From contig NZ_CP178732.1 of assembly GCF_047324175.1 (NCBI RefSeq), positions 4,154,001-4,218,000 on the forward strand: a stretch of 64,000 nucleotides of DNA, given 5' to 3'. Below the pieces are notes generated by a model, which saw only the letters and a list, made by a program, of their open reading frames with translations, did no database searches and was not told the origin of the DNA. Made by a program: the position numbers and the translations under genes. How positions within the stretch are numbered: the stretch's first letter is position 1; every line of letters starts with the position of its first letter. This DNA is from Acerihabitans sp015654925 (GTDB lineage: Bacteria > Pseudomonadota > Gammaproteobacteria > Enterobacterales > Enterobacteriaceae). Positions 17,249-25,990 of this stretch are shown one piece after another.

Positions 17249-17649
17249 TGCTTGAACTCCGCGACAATAGACTTAGGAAGCGCGATAGGCTTCATTTGGT
17301 GTGGATCAATACAGGCTATCAAAACATCCGCCTGGCTGAGAAGTTGCCCTTCAGCGTTCAGGATGCGTTGCGCAAAAGTCAGAGAGGCACCGCGCATTGA
17401 AACGATTTCACTTTCTACTTGCAGCAAATCGTCCAGACGCGCTGAGGCGAGATAGTCCACCGTGATGCGCCTTACCACAAAAGCGATGTTCTCGCTTAGC
17501 AAGGCTTGCTGATGGAAGTTATGCTGGCGCAGCATTTCGGTACGTGCTCTTTCATAAAAAACCACATAGCGTGCGTGAAAAACCACACCCCCGGCGTCTG
17601 TATCTTCATAATAGACTCGTACCGGCCATCGGAATAACGTATTACTCAC
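17245..17649 (-). CDS. ybgC: Acyl-CoA thioesterase YbgC
   Basis: Hot-dog-fold thioesterase that hydrolyses acyl-CoA (short-chain in some species) and associates with phospholipid metabolism at the membrane. The catalytic aspartate is D18 in YYEDTDAGGVVFHARYV, with the FYERARTEML helix following. The frame opens at a TTG (17664), but the GTG at 17649 aligns with the E. coli start (TLFRWPVRVYYED) and gives 134 aa, identical in length. First gene of the tol-pal operon. Confidence 0.93.
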   Translation of the reverse strand: MSNTLFRWPVRVYYEDTDAGGVVFHARYVVFYERARTEMLRQHNFHQQALLSENIAFVVRRITVDYLASARLDDLLQVESEIVSMRGASLTFAQRILNAEGQLLSQADVLIACIDPHQMKPIALPKSIVAEFKQ

Positions 17650-17803
17650 TGTACATCCCAGCAACGCAAAACAACGGTGCTTACTATACGCAAGACCTGC
17701 CGCGTTTGAAATGAATTACCGGTAGTGAATGAAAATAATTATGACAATACGCGGTCGATCACGGTAAAAAACCCGCGGCATGTTAATGAACCTACCGGAG
17801 TGC

Positions 17804-17835
17804 TAATGAAAAGCATGCTATCGAAATAGCATGCT
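17804..17835 (-). terminator. Terminator of the cydAB-cydX-ybgE operon
   Basis: Perfect 10-bp inverted repeat AGCATGCTAT/ATAGCATGCT. On the minus strand the loop is TTCG and the stem is followed by TTTTCATT, placing a usable though short T-run after ybgE. The GCATGC core is shared with the repeat array at 21.7-22.6 kb. Confidence 0.75.
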
Positions 17836-17884
17836 AACAGAATAAATGCCTGATTAATGCCCGCCAGGCGGATCAACCCGCCGG

Positions 17885-18181
17885 CTATTGGAAGGAATAG
17901 ATCAAGGCAATCGCCAGCAGTATCATCGCCGCCAGCGGCAGGAAGAACAACCGCCAACCCCAACGGCGCGGATGGAAACCGACCCCGTGAATCACCCCCG
18001 CGCACACGGCCCAGACGATCAGCAGGTTATGCCAGGCGGACAGCGAACTGGTGGCCGAGGCGAAACGCGCCGGCATCCAGAACACGCACCCGGCGAGCAC
18101 CAGCGCCATCACCAGCGAAAGGGCCCGCAGCGGGCCCTTGTCGGTGAGGCGATAGAGCCTATCGGTTAATGACGCAATCAC
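17885..18181 (-). CDS. ybgE: YbgE, cyd operon membrane protein
   Basis: Small inner-membrane protein always found with cytochrome bd genes; its function is not firmly defined. 98 aa with three hydrophobic segments: about 20-38 (LSLVMALVLAGCVFW), 50-66 (LLIVWAVCAGVIHGVGF) and 77-96. The HGVGFHPRRWGW stretch matches E. coli YbgE. GTG start overlapping the cydX stop as GTGA. Confidence 0.92.
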   Translation of the reverse strand: MIASLTDRLYRLTDKGPLRALSLVMALVLAGCVFWMPARFASATSSLSAWHNLLIVWAVCAGVIHGVGFHPRRWGWRLFFLPLAAMILLAIALIYSFQ

Positions 18182-18306
18182 TTCAGGTCATTCTCAACGC
18201 TTTGACCGTCTATTCTGCTGTCTTCATGATGTTCCAGCGCCAGGGCGGTAATAATCCCAAAGGCACAGGCAAGAAGCGTTCCGAGAATCCAGGCAAAATA
18301 CCACAT
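18178..18306 (-). CDS. cydX: CydX, small subunit of cytochrome bd-I
   Basis: A 42-aa single-pass membrane protein too small for most gene callers. It begins MWYFAWILGTLLACAFGI and continues with ALALEHHEDS, both hallmarks of CydX (E. coli 37 aa), which stabilises the haem groups of cytochrome bd-I. It starts 15 bp after the cydB stop and overlaps ybgE by 4 nt, so its place in cydAB-X-ybgE is exactly as expected. Confidence 0.95.
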   Translation of the reverse strand: MWYFAWILGTLLACAFGIITALALEHHEDSRIDGQSVENDLK

Positions 18307-18321
18307 TTTCCAGCTCCTTAA

Positions 18322-19461
18322 TCAGTACAGCGAATGCGAGTTTTGTTCAATGTGCTCTTTGGTGATGCGGCCATACATCTTGTAATAACACCAAATGGTA
18401 TAGAGCAACACAATCGGCACAAAAATCACGGCAACGATAGTCATGACTTTCAAGGTCAGCAGGCTCGACGTCGCATCCCACACGGTCAGGCTGGCCTCGG
18501 GCATCGTCGTGGACGGCATGATGAACGGGAACAGCGTGATCCCCGCCGTCAGGATGACGCAGGCGACGGTCAGCGAAGAGAAGACAAATGCCCAGGCGCC
18601 TTTGCCAAGCCGTGAACAAAGGATGGTCAACAGCGGCAACACCACGCCCAAGGCGGGAATGGCCCAGATCGCCGGATAGCTGTGATAGTTAGCCAGCCAG
18701 GCGCCGGCCTGATGCGCCACCGTTTTATTCAGCGGGTTGGATACGGCATTCATATCGATAACCGAGGTAATGGTAAAGCCGTCGATACCGTTAACCACCC
18801 AAATGCCGCCCAGCAGGAAGGTCACCAGGGTAACCAGGCTGCTGATTTGCGTCACGGTACGCACCCGCACCAGCAAATCGCCGCTGGTGCGCATTTGCAG
18901 ATACGTGCCGCCCATGGATAAAAACATGGACAGGCTGACAATACCGGCCAGCAACCCGAACGGGTTCAGCAATTGGAAAAACGTACCGGTATAAAACAGC
19001 CGCAGGTATTCATCCACATGGAATGGCACGCCTTGCAATAAATTGCCGAAGGCGACGCCAATCACTACCGGCGGCACGAAGCTGCCGATAAAAATGCCCC
19101 AGTCCCACATGCCGCGCCAGCGCGGATCTTCGATTTTAGACCGATAATCAAAACCCACCGGACGGAAAAACAGCGATGCCAGCACCAGGATCATGGCGAT
19201 ATAAAAGCCGGAGAACGCGGCGGCATACACCATCGGCCAGGCGGCGAACAGGGCGCCCCCCGCGGTTACCAGCCACACCTGGTTACCTTCCCAATGAGGG
19301 GCGATGGTGTTGATCATCACGCGGCGCTCGGTATCGGTGCGCCCGAGAATGCGCACCAGCATGCCGACCCCCATATCAAAACCATCGGTAACCGCAAAAC
19401 CTATCAGCAGGACCCCGATCAACACCCACCAGATCAAGCGTAACACTTCGTAATCAAACAT
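18322..19461 (-). CDS. cydB: Cytochrome bd-I ubiquinol oxidase subunit II CydB
   Basis: Pseudosymmetric partner of CydA in the quinol oxidase that reduces oxygen at low tension. 379 aa as in E. coli, with about nine hydrophobic helices. Family landmarks include IWWVLIGVLLIGFAVTDGFDMG at the N terminus (with the proton-pathway aspartate), NTIAPHWEGNQVWLVTAGGALFAAWP and PVGFDYRSKIEDPRWR. 14 bp separate it from cydA. Confidence 0.98.
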   Translation of the reverse strand: MFDYEVLRLIWWVLIGVLLIGFAVTDGFDMGVGMLVRILGRTDTERRVMINTIAPHWEGNQVWLVTAGGALFAAWPMVYAAAFSGFYIAMILVLASLFFRPVGFDYRSKIEDPRWRGMWDWGIFIGSFVPPVVIGVAFGNLLQGVPFHVDEYLRLFYTGTFFQLLNPFGLLAGIVSLSMFLSMGGTYLQMRTSGDLLVRVRTVTQISSLVTLVTFLLGGIWVVNGIDGFTITSVIDMNAVSNPLNKTVAHQAGAWLANYHSYPAIWAIPALGVVLPLLTILCSRLGKGAWAFVFSSLTVACVILTAGITLFPFIMPSTTMPEASLTVWDATSSLLTLKVMTIVAVIFVPIVLLYTIWCYYKMYGRITKEHIEQNSHSLY

Positions 19462-19475
19462 GGCTCAGTCTCCTG

Positions 19476-21044
19476 TTAATGTGCTTTCTGCATGGCGAGC
19501 GTCGGCTGTTCAAAATGATAACGGCCGGTTTTCAGGCTGCTCGGCCCCAGGCGCGCGTATTTGAACATCAAATACATTTCCGCCACCAGGAACAGGGTAT
19601 AAAGCCCGCAGATTAAGCCCATGGAGAACAGGATATCCCCCGCGGTCAGCGAAGAATTGGCCACCGCCGTAGGCAAGATTTCACCGATGGCCCAGGGTTG
19701 GCGGCCATACTCCGCCACGAACCACCCGGCTTCAATCGCAATCCAGGGAATGGGAATGCCGTACAGCGCCGCGCGGTGCAGCCAGCGTTTCTGCCCGATG
19801 CGGTTACGCACCACGCTCCAGAACGACAGGGTGATGATAATCAGCATCAGCACGCCGCCAAGCACCATGATGCGGAAAGAGAAGTACAGCGGCGCCACGC
19901 GCGGGATGGAATCATTGGTGGCGCGCTGAATCTGGTCTTCCGTGGCGTTCGGCACGTCCTCGGTATAACGCTTCAACAGCAGCCCGTAACCCAAATCCTG
20001 CTTGACCTCGTTGAACTGGCTGCGCACCGCCGCATCGGCATGGCCGCTGCGCAACTGCTGCAACAATTCATAGGCTTTCATGCCGTTGCGGATACGAATC
20101 TGGTGCTGGGTCATCAAATCCTTAATGCCGGTCACCTGGCGATCCGTCGAACGGGTCGCGATGATACCGAGGGCAAAAGGAATCTGAATGGAGAAATTAT
20201 TGCGCTGCGTCGCCTGGTTGGGAATGCCAAACAGGGTAAACGAAGCCGGGGCCGGCTGCGTATCCCACTCCGCTTCTATCGCCGCCAGCTTGGTCTTCTG
20301 CACGTCGCCCATTTCATAACCGGATTCATCGCCCAGCACGATAACGGATAACACCGCCGCCATGCCGAACGCCGCCGCAATGGCATACGAACGCCGGGCA
20401 AACGCGATATCCCGCCCCTTAAGCAGATAATAAGAACTGATGCCGAGCACAAACATCGCGCCGGTACAGTAACCCGCGGCCACGGTATGCACGAATTTCA
20501 CCTGGGCAACCGGGTTAAGCACCAGATCGGCGAAGCTCACCATTTCCATGCGCATGGTTTCATAATTGAAATCCGACGCGATGGGGTTTTGCATCCAGCC
20601 ATTGGCCACCAATATCCACAGCGCGGAGAGGTTGGAGCCTAAGGCCACCATCCAGGTTACCGTCAAATGCTGCGTTTTACTCAGGCGATCCCACCCGAAG
20701 AAAAACAGGCCGACAAAGGTAGACTCCAAAAAGAAAGCCATTAATCCTTCGATGGCCAGGGGGGCACCGAAAATGTCGCCGACGTAATGAGAGAAATAAG
20801 ACCAGTTGGTCCCGAACTGGAACTCCATGGTCAGACCGGTGGCCACGCCCAGGGCAAAGTTTATACCAAACAACTTGCCCCAGAATTTAGTCATATCTTT
20901 ATAAACTTGCTTGCCGGAAAGAACGTACACCGTTTCCATGATGGCTAATAAAAAAGCCAGTCCCAGGGTTAATGGAACAAACAGAAAATGGTACATCGCA
21001 GTTAGGGCAAACTGTAACCGTGACAGTTCGACGACATCAAACAT
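19476..21044 (-). CDS. cydA: Cytochrome bd-I ubiquinol oxidase subunit I CydA
   Basis: Haem-bearing subunit of cytochrome bd oxidase. 522 aa, same length as E. coli. The haem b595 ligand H19 is in place (LTAMYH), haem b558 ligand histidine in KFVHTVAAGY, and the glutamates of GLTMEFQFGTNW and FFLESTFVGLFFFGWDRL. The periplasmic Q-loop with its C-terminal extension (from about residue 255) is full length. First gene of the operon, with a very long (about 700 bp) AT-rich upstream region. Confidence 0.98.
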   Translation of the reverse strand: MFDVVELSRLQFALTAMYHFLFVPLTLGLAFLLAIMETVYVLSGKQVYKDMTKFWGKLFGINFALGVATGLTMEFQFGTNWSYFSHYVGDIFGAPLAIEGLMAFFLESTFVGLFFFGWDRLSKTQHLTVTWMVALGSNLSALWILVANGWMQNPIASDFNYETMRMEMVSFADLVLNPVAQVKFVHTVAAGYCTGAMFVLGISSYYLLKGRDIAFARRSYAIAAAFGMAAVLSVIVLGDESGYEMGDVQKTKLAAIEAEWDTQPAPASFTLFGIPNQATQRNNFSIQIPFALGIIATRSTDRQVTGIKDLMTQHQIRIRNGMKAYELLQQLRSGHADAAVRSQFNEVKQDLGYGLLLKRYTEDVPNATEDQIQRATNDSIPRVAPLYFSFRIMVLGGVLMLIIITLSFWSVVRNRIGQKRWLHRAALYGIPIPWIAIEAGWFVAEYGRQPWAIGEILPTAVANSSLTAGDILFSMGLICGLYTLFLVAEMYLMFKYARLGPSSLKTGRYHFEQPTLAMQKAH

Positions 21045-21740
21045 GTTGACTCCTTGCTCCTCGCGAGATGGCTCCCACGTGCGGTAATCTGGCGCTTCGA
21101 TGTCACGAAGCTACGCAACAACCCGCGGTGAATAATAAAGAGTTTATAATTGTTCCTGGCCTTCGGCCGCACCGCAAACCACCAACGCCAGGGCGCTGAC
21201 GCGGAAAATCGAAGGCGGATTTTAATGAAACAGCACTATCTGAATAAAACAGTTCACATAGTACCCCTCAACTTACTCAGGATAAATACCTTTTTTCGTG
21301 ACGCCGGTAGTGAAATGACATCTCGATCAAAACAGCCCGTAACATGCATTAATCATAAAATTGCGCTAGCGCAAGTTACGCTAATTTGAACATAAAACGC
21401 TACAAATAATCATTGATTTAGCGCAATTTTTATCACGCCATGTTAAAAAATATTATTTATTTATTTCAAAAAAGGCTTGATGTTAAAAAAGTGTAATTAA
21501 TAAGATCGCTAAATTATCTTAAAAGAAAAACACCCGCTGAAAGTATTTTTAATTTGTTACAGCGCAATTATTTTATCACCGCCACCGATAATCCGAGCGC
21601 CCGCTTACAATTATGGTTTTTATTTGAAATAAATGTGGATCAAGCATTAATAAAAACGCACGCCCCGCCACCTCCTCCCCATCCGGGAACCACCTCAAAC
21701 GAACAGTACGCCAGCAAACAGACGCAGAATCCTAGCTCTG
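21045..21740. other. Long AT-rich region upstream of cydA
   Basis: About 700 bp without a supportable gene. The middle part (21390-21570) is strongly AT-rich, with GTTAA motifs at 21442 and 21482 that resemble half-sites of ArcA direct repeats. TTGATTTAGCGCAA at about 21413 is a partial FNR-like site. The E. coli cydA promoter region is long and controlled by ArcA and FNR, so an oxygen-responsive promoter region is likely, but individual sites are not certain. Confidence 0.4.
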
Positions 21741-22590
21741 TTAAAGGGAAAGCATGCCGTAGCGGTAATGCCTCGGCATGCTAGGCCCGCAATCACCAAA
21801 GCCAGCATCGAGACATGTTAAAGGGAGAGCATGCCGTAGCGGTGATGCCTCGGCATGCTAGGCCCGCTATCGCCAGAATCAGCATCGCGACATGTTAAAA
21901 GGAGGGCATGCCGTAGGGGTTGAGGCGGCCATCTCCTGGCCGTCCGAACGCCCCTTGGCATGCTAGGCCCGCTATCACCAGAATCAGCATCGAGACATGT
22001 TAAAGGGAGAGCATGCCGTAGGGGTTGAGGCGGCCATCTCCTGGCCGTCCGAACGCCCCTTGGCATGCTAGGCCCGCTATCACCAGAATCAGCATCGCGA
22101 CATGTTAAAAGGAGGGCATGCCGTAGCGGTGATGCCTCGGCATGCTAGGCCCGCAATCACCCCAGCATCGAGACATGTTAAAGGGAGAGCATGCCGTAGC
22201 GGTTGAGGCGGCCATCTCCTGGCCGTCCGAACGCCCCTTGGCATGCTAGGCCCGCAATCACCAAAGCCAGCATCGAGACATGTTAAAGGGAGAGCATGCC
22301 GTAGGGGTTGAGGCGGCCATCTCCTGGCCGTCCGAACGCCCCTTGGCATGCTAGGCCCGCAATCACCCCAGCATCGAGACATGTTAAAGGGAGAGCATGC
22401 CGTAGCGGTTGAGGCGGCCATCTCCTGGCCGTCCGAACACCCCTTGGCATGCTAGGCCCGCAATCACCAAAGCCAGCATCGAGACATGTTAAAGGGAGAG
22501 CATGCCTTAGGGGTTGAGGCGGCCATCTCCTGGCCGTCCGAACGCCCCTTGGCATGCTAGGCCCGCTATCGCCGGAATCAGCAACGAGCC
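21741..22590. repeat. Nine-unit tandem array of nested hairpin repeats
   Basis: Direct repeats, each starting with GCATGCC, at 21752, 21829, 21906, 22011, 22116, 22189, 22294, 22395 and 22500. Two size classes occur: short units (77, 77, 73 bp) and long units (105, 105, 105, 101, 105 and a final one of about 91 bp), in the order S S L L S L L L L. Short units carry an 8-bp palindromic stem GCATGCCG/CGGCATGC. Long units have nested stems: GCATGCC/GGCATGC outside, GGGG/CCCC (or GCGG variants) next, and CGGCCA/TGGCCG inside around TCTCC. The linkers share ACATGTTAAAGGGAG. All units face the same way. The array lies directly after the sucD stop (sucD reads toward it) and about 700 bp before the cydA start. 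Confidence 0.95.
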
Positions 22591-22603
22591 CACGCAACAA
22601 CAC

Positions 22604-23473
22604 CTACTTCAGCAGCGTCTTCAGCGCCTCGCCGATATCCGCCAAACTGCGCACGGTCTTCACCCCCGCGGCCTCCAGAGCGGCAAACTTCTCATCCGCC
22701 GTCCCCTTGCCGCCGGCGATAATCGCCCCGGCGTGCCCCATACGCTTACCTTTCGGCGCCGTAACGCCGGCGATATACCCCACCACCGGCTTGGTCACAT
22801 GATCCTTGATATACGCCGCGGCCTCTTCTTCCGCGCTGCCGCCGATCTCCCCGATCATCACAATCGCCTCGGTCTGCGGATCTTGCTCGAACAACTTCAG
22901 AATATCGATAAAATTCGACCCCGGAATCGGATCGCCGCCGATCCCCACGCAGCTGGACTGCCCCAGACCGGTATCCGTCGTCTGCTTCACCGCTTCATAG
23001 GTCAGCGTACCCGAACGCGACACAATCCCCACGCGCCCCGGCTTATGGATATGGCCCGGCATAATCCCGATCTTGCACTCGCCGGGGGTAATCACCCCCG
23101 GACAGTTAGGACCGATCATCCTGGAACTGCTCTGCTCCAGCTTCGCCTTCACCACCAGCATATCCAAAGTCGGAATACCTTCGGTAATACAGATAATCAG
23201 CTCGATGCCGGCGTCGATGGCTTCCAGAATGGAATCTTTGCAAAACGGCGCGGGAACATAAATCACCGACGCCGTGGCGCCGGTTTTCTCCACGGCTTCG
23301 CGCACGGTATTAAATACCGGCAGTCCCAAATGCTCGGTGCCGCCTTTACCCGGCGTCACCCCGCCGACCATCTTCGTCCCGTAGGCCAGCGCCTGCTCTG
23401 AATGGAAACTCCCCTGGCTGCCGGTAAATCCCTGGCAAATCACTTTGGTATTTTTATCGATTAAAATGGACAT
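22604..23473 (-). CDS. sucD: Succinyl-CoA synthetase alpha subunit SucD
   Basis: Binds CoA and carries the phosphohistidine of succinyl-CoA synthetase (ADP-forming), which makes ATP from succinyl-CoA. The CoA-binding N terminus has TKVICQGFTGSQGSFHSEQ, and the phosphorylated histidine lies in GHAGAIIAGGKG near the C terminus. 289 aa as in E. coli. Start and sucC stop overlap as TAATG. Last gene of sdhCDAB-sucABCD; the hairpin array begins 14 bp after its TAG stop. Confidence 0.98.
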   Translation of the reverse strand: MSILIDKNTKVICQGFTGSQGSFHSEQALAYGTKMVGGVTPGKGGTEHLGLPVFNTVREAVEKTGATASVIYVPAPFCKDSILEAIDAGIELIICITEGIPTLDMLVVKAKLEQSSSRMIGPNCPGVITPGECKIGIMPGHIHKPGRVGIVSRSGTLTYEAVKQTTDTGLGQSSCVGIGGDPIPGSNFIDILKLFEQDPQTEAIVMIGEIGGSAEEEAAAYIKDHVTKPVVGYIAGVTAPKGKRMGHAGAIIAGGKGTADEKFAALEAAGVKTVRSLADIGEALKTLLK

Positions 23474-24639
23474 TATTTCCCCTCCACCGCGGCTACCGCT
23501 TGTTGAGCCGCGTCGGTCAAACTGGTGGCGGCAATGATATTCAGACCGCTATCGGCCAGCGTCTTGGCGCCCAGCTCGGCGTTATTGCCTTCAAGACGCA
23601 CCACCACCGGCACGCTGACGCCCACTTCTTCCACCGCGCCGATAATACCTTCGGCAATCAAATCGCAGCGCACGATACCGCCGAAAATGTTCACCAATAC
23701 CGCTTTAACATTCTCATCGGACAAAATAATCTTGAACGCCTCGGTCACGCGCTCTTTGGTCGCGCCGCCGCCCACGTCAAGGAAGTTGGCCGGCGAACCG
23801 CCGTGCAGCTTCACGATATCCATGGTGCCCATGGCCAAACCGGCGCCGTTAACCATACAGCCGATATTGCCGTCCAGAGCCACATAGTTCAGTTCCCACT
23901 GCGCCGCCTGGGCCTCGCGGGCGTCTTCCTGGCTCTTATCGCGCATTTCGCGCAGCTCCGGCTGCCGGAACAGGGCATTGCCGTCGGCGCTCAGCTTGCC
24001 GTCCAGGCAGACCAGATTGCCTTCCTTGGTGATCACCAGCGGATTGATCTCCACCAGCGCCAGATCCCGCTCCAGGAACAGCGTGGCCAATCCCATGAAA
24101 ATCTTGGTGAACTGCCCGACCTGTTTACCGGACAGCCCCAGCTTAAAGGCCAGCTCGCGTCCCTGGAACGGCTGCGGGCCGGTCAACGGATCGAGGGACA
24201 CCTTATGGATCAGATGCGGAGTCTCTTCGGCCACCTTCTCGATTTCCACGCCGCCCTCGGTGGACGCCATGAATACCACCCGCCGTGAACCGCGATCCAC
24301 CACCGCCCCGAGATAAAGCTCTTTATCGATATCGGTTGCGGCTTCCACCAGAATCTGGTGCACCGGCTGACCCTGGGCGTCCGTCTGATAGGTGACCAGA
24401 CGTTTACCCAGCCAATTCTCGGCAAAGGCGCGAATCTCTTCTTTGCTGTTGACGACCTTCACGCCGCCGGACTTGCCGCGGCCGCCCGCATGGACCTGGC
24501 ATTTCACCACCCAGGGGCCGGCTCCGATCTTGGAGGCGGACTCTTCCGCTTCCCGTGGCGTGGTGCATGCAAAGCCCGTGGGGGCAGGCAGACCATACCG
24601 AGCAAATAACTGTTTTGCCTGATATTCATGTAAGTTCAT
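23473..24639 (-). CDS. sucC: Succinyl-CoA synthetase beta subunit SucC
   Basis: Nucleotide-binding ATP-grasp subunit partnering SucD. 388 aa as in E. coli. Visible are the N-terminal NLHEYQAKQLFARYG, the ATP-grasp lysine region WVVKCQVHAGGRGKSGGVKVV, the metal-site segment ALVEINPLVIT and the subunit-interface loop NIFGGIVRCD. 97 bp separate it from sucB, holding a perfect hairpin (24706-24728). Confidence 0.98.
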   Translation of the reverse strand: MNLHEYQAKQLFARYGLPAPTGFACTTPREAEESASKIGAGPWVVKCQVHAGGRGKSGGVKVVNSKEEIRAFAENWLGKRLVTYQTDAQGQPVHQILVEAATDIDKELYLGAVVDRGSRRVVFMASTEGGVEIEKVAEETPHLIHKVSLDPLTGPQPFQGRELAFKLGLSGKQVGQFTKIFMGLATLFLERDLALVEINPLVITKEGNLVCLDGKLSADGNALFRQPELREMRDKSQEDAREAQAAQWELNYVALDGNIGCMVNGAGLAMGTMDIVKLHGGSPANFLDVGGGATKERVTEAFKIILSDENVKAVLVNIFGGIVRCDLIAEGIIGAVEEVGVSVPVVVRLEGNNAELGAKTLADSGLNIIAATSLTDAAQQAVAAVEGK

Positions 24640-24705
24640 GATGTTCTTTCCATCTTCGTCTGGAGTGTCGACGGCAGCATGCTAAAGCCACCATTAAAGG
24701 GTTCC

Positions 24706-24728
24706 GGATACGGCGCCGGGCCGTATCC
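24706..24728. other. Perfect hairpin in the sucB-sucC gap
   Basis: Stem GGATACGGC/GCCGTATCC (9 bp) with loop GCCGG, between co-directional genes of one operon. There is no T-run, so it is more likely an mRNA processing or stability element than a terminator. Just left of it, GCATGCTA (24677) and TTAAAGGG (24694) recall words of the 22-kb array. Confidence 0.55.
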
Positions 24729-24736
24729 ATCAGGAG

Positions 24737-25975
24737 CTATACGTCAAGCAACAGGCGGGTCGGGTCTTCCAGCATCTCTTTCACGGTCACCAGGAAGCTT
24801 ACGGACTCCTTGCCGTCAATCAGGCGATGATCGTACGACAGCGCCAGATACATCATCGGCAGGATAACCACCTGGCCGTCAATCGCCATCGGGCGATCCT
24901 TGATGGCATGCATGCCGAGGATCGCGCTTTGCGGCGGATTGATAATAGGCGTGGACATCAGGGAACCGAACACGCCGCCGTTGGTAATGGTAAAGTTGCC
25001 GCCGGTGAGTTCTTCCACTTTCAGTTTGCCGTCACGTCCCTTGACCGCCAATTCTTTGATGGTCTTTTCGATGTCGCTCATGCCCAGGGCATCCACATCG
25101 CGCAGCACCGGCGTCACCAGGCCGCGGGGCGTGGAAACGGCAATGCTGATATCGAAATAGTTGTGATACACCACATCTTCGCCATCGATAGAGGCGTTGA
25201 CTTCCGGGAAGCGTTTAAGCGCCTCCACTACCGCCTTAATATAAAACGACATAAACCCGAGGCGAATACCGTGGCGCTTTTCGAATCCGTCGCCGTACTG
25301 CTTGCGCAGGTCCATGATCGGTTTCATATTGACTTCATTAAAGGTCGTCAACATGGCGGTGCTGTTTTTAGCTTCCAGCAGGCGTTCGGCGACGCGTTTG
25401 CGCAACCGGGTCATCGGCACGCGTTTTTCGCTGCGGTTGCCCAGCGCCGGAACGTCCGAGGGGGCGGCAGCCGAAGCCGCGGGCGCCGGCGCTGCCGCCG
25501 GAGCGGCGGTTTCAGGTTTGCGGGCCAGATGTTTCTCCACATCTTCGCGGGTGATCCGCCCGCCTACGCCGCTGCCTTTAATCTCTTCGGCCTTCAGGTC
25601 GTGTTCGGCAATCAGGCGGCGAATGGCCGGGCTGAGCGCTTCATTATTTTCTTCCTCCAGACCGGCGGTGTAGCGCTGCGCCGGGGTGGATTCCTTGCTT
25701 TGCGATTTTTCCGAGGTTTCCTGGCCGCTGCTGTCGCCCTGACGCAGGCGCCCCAATACCTGGCGCGAAGTGACGGTGGCCCCTTCATCTTCCAGCAAGG
25801 CTTCGAGCACCCCGGCTTCGGGCGCCGGCACTTCCAGCACCACTTTATCGGTTTCTATTTCAACCAGCACTTCGTCGCGCTGGACGCTATCGCCGGGCTT
25901 TTTATGCCAAGTGGCAACGGTCGCATCGGCAACCGATTCAGGGAGATCAGGAACCAGAATATCTACGCTACTCAT
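24737..25975 (-). CDS. sucB: Dihydrolipoyl succinyltransferase SucB (2-oxoglutarate dehydrogenase E2)
   Basis: E2 core of 2-oxoglutarate dehydrogenase. The lipoyl domain has the modified lysine K44 in EIETDKVVLEVPAPE. A peripheral subunit-binding domain (about 112-148: SPAIRRLIAEHDLKAEEI) follows, then an Ala/Pro linker and the catalytic domain. The active-site histidine is in LSYDHRLIDGKES. 412 aa against 405, the excess lying in the linker (AAPAAAPAPAASAAAPS). Starts 15 bp after sucA. Confidence 0.98.
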   Translation of the reverse strand: MSSVDILVPDLPESVADATVATWHKKPGDSVQRDEVLVEIETDKVVLEVPAPEAGVLEALLEDEGATVTSRQVLGRLRQGDSSGQETSEKSQSKESTPAQRYTAGLEEENNEALSPAIRRLIAEHDLKAEEIKGSGVGGRITREDVEKHLARKPETAAPAAAPAPAASAAAPSDVPALGNRSEKRVPMTRLRKRVAERLLEAKNSTAMLTTFNEVNMKPIMDLRKQYGDGFEKRHGIRLGFMSFYIKAVVEALKRFPEVNASIDGEDVVYHNYFDISIAVSTPRGLVTPVLRDVDALGMSDIEKTIKELAVKGRDGKLKVEELTGGNFTITNGGVFGSLMSTPIINPPQSAILGMHAIKDRPMAIDGQVVILPMMYLALSYDHRLIDGKESVSFLVTVKEMLEDPTRLLLDV

Positions 25976-25990
25976 TATCTATCCTTATAT

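Noticed and set aside
21225..21389. 55-codon frame upstream of cydA with a possible ribosome binding site
   Set aside because: No recognisable family, no neighbours on that strand, and it lies in what should be the cydA regulatory region; too weak to call.
21741..22590. CRISPR array
   Set aside because: Linkers between the palindromic cores are nearly identical, units are 73-105 bp, and no cas gene is present.
22283..22603. Open minus-strand frame starting as GTG directly after the sucD stop and repeating 35 codons
   Set aside because: The frame stays open only because the long repeat unit is 105 bp (a multiple of 3); it breaks at the 101-bp unit, has no ribosome binding site, and encodes an Arg/Pro-rich repeat typical of out-of-frame GC-rich DNA.
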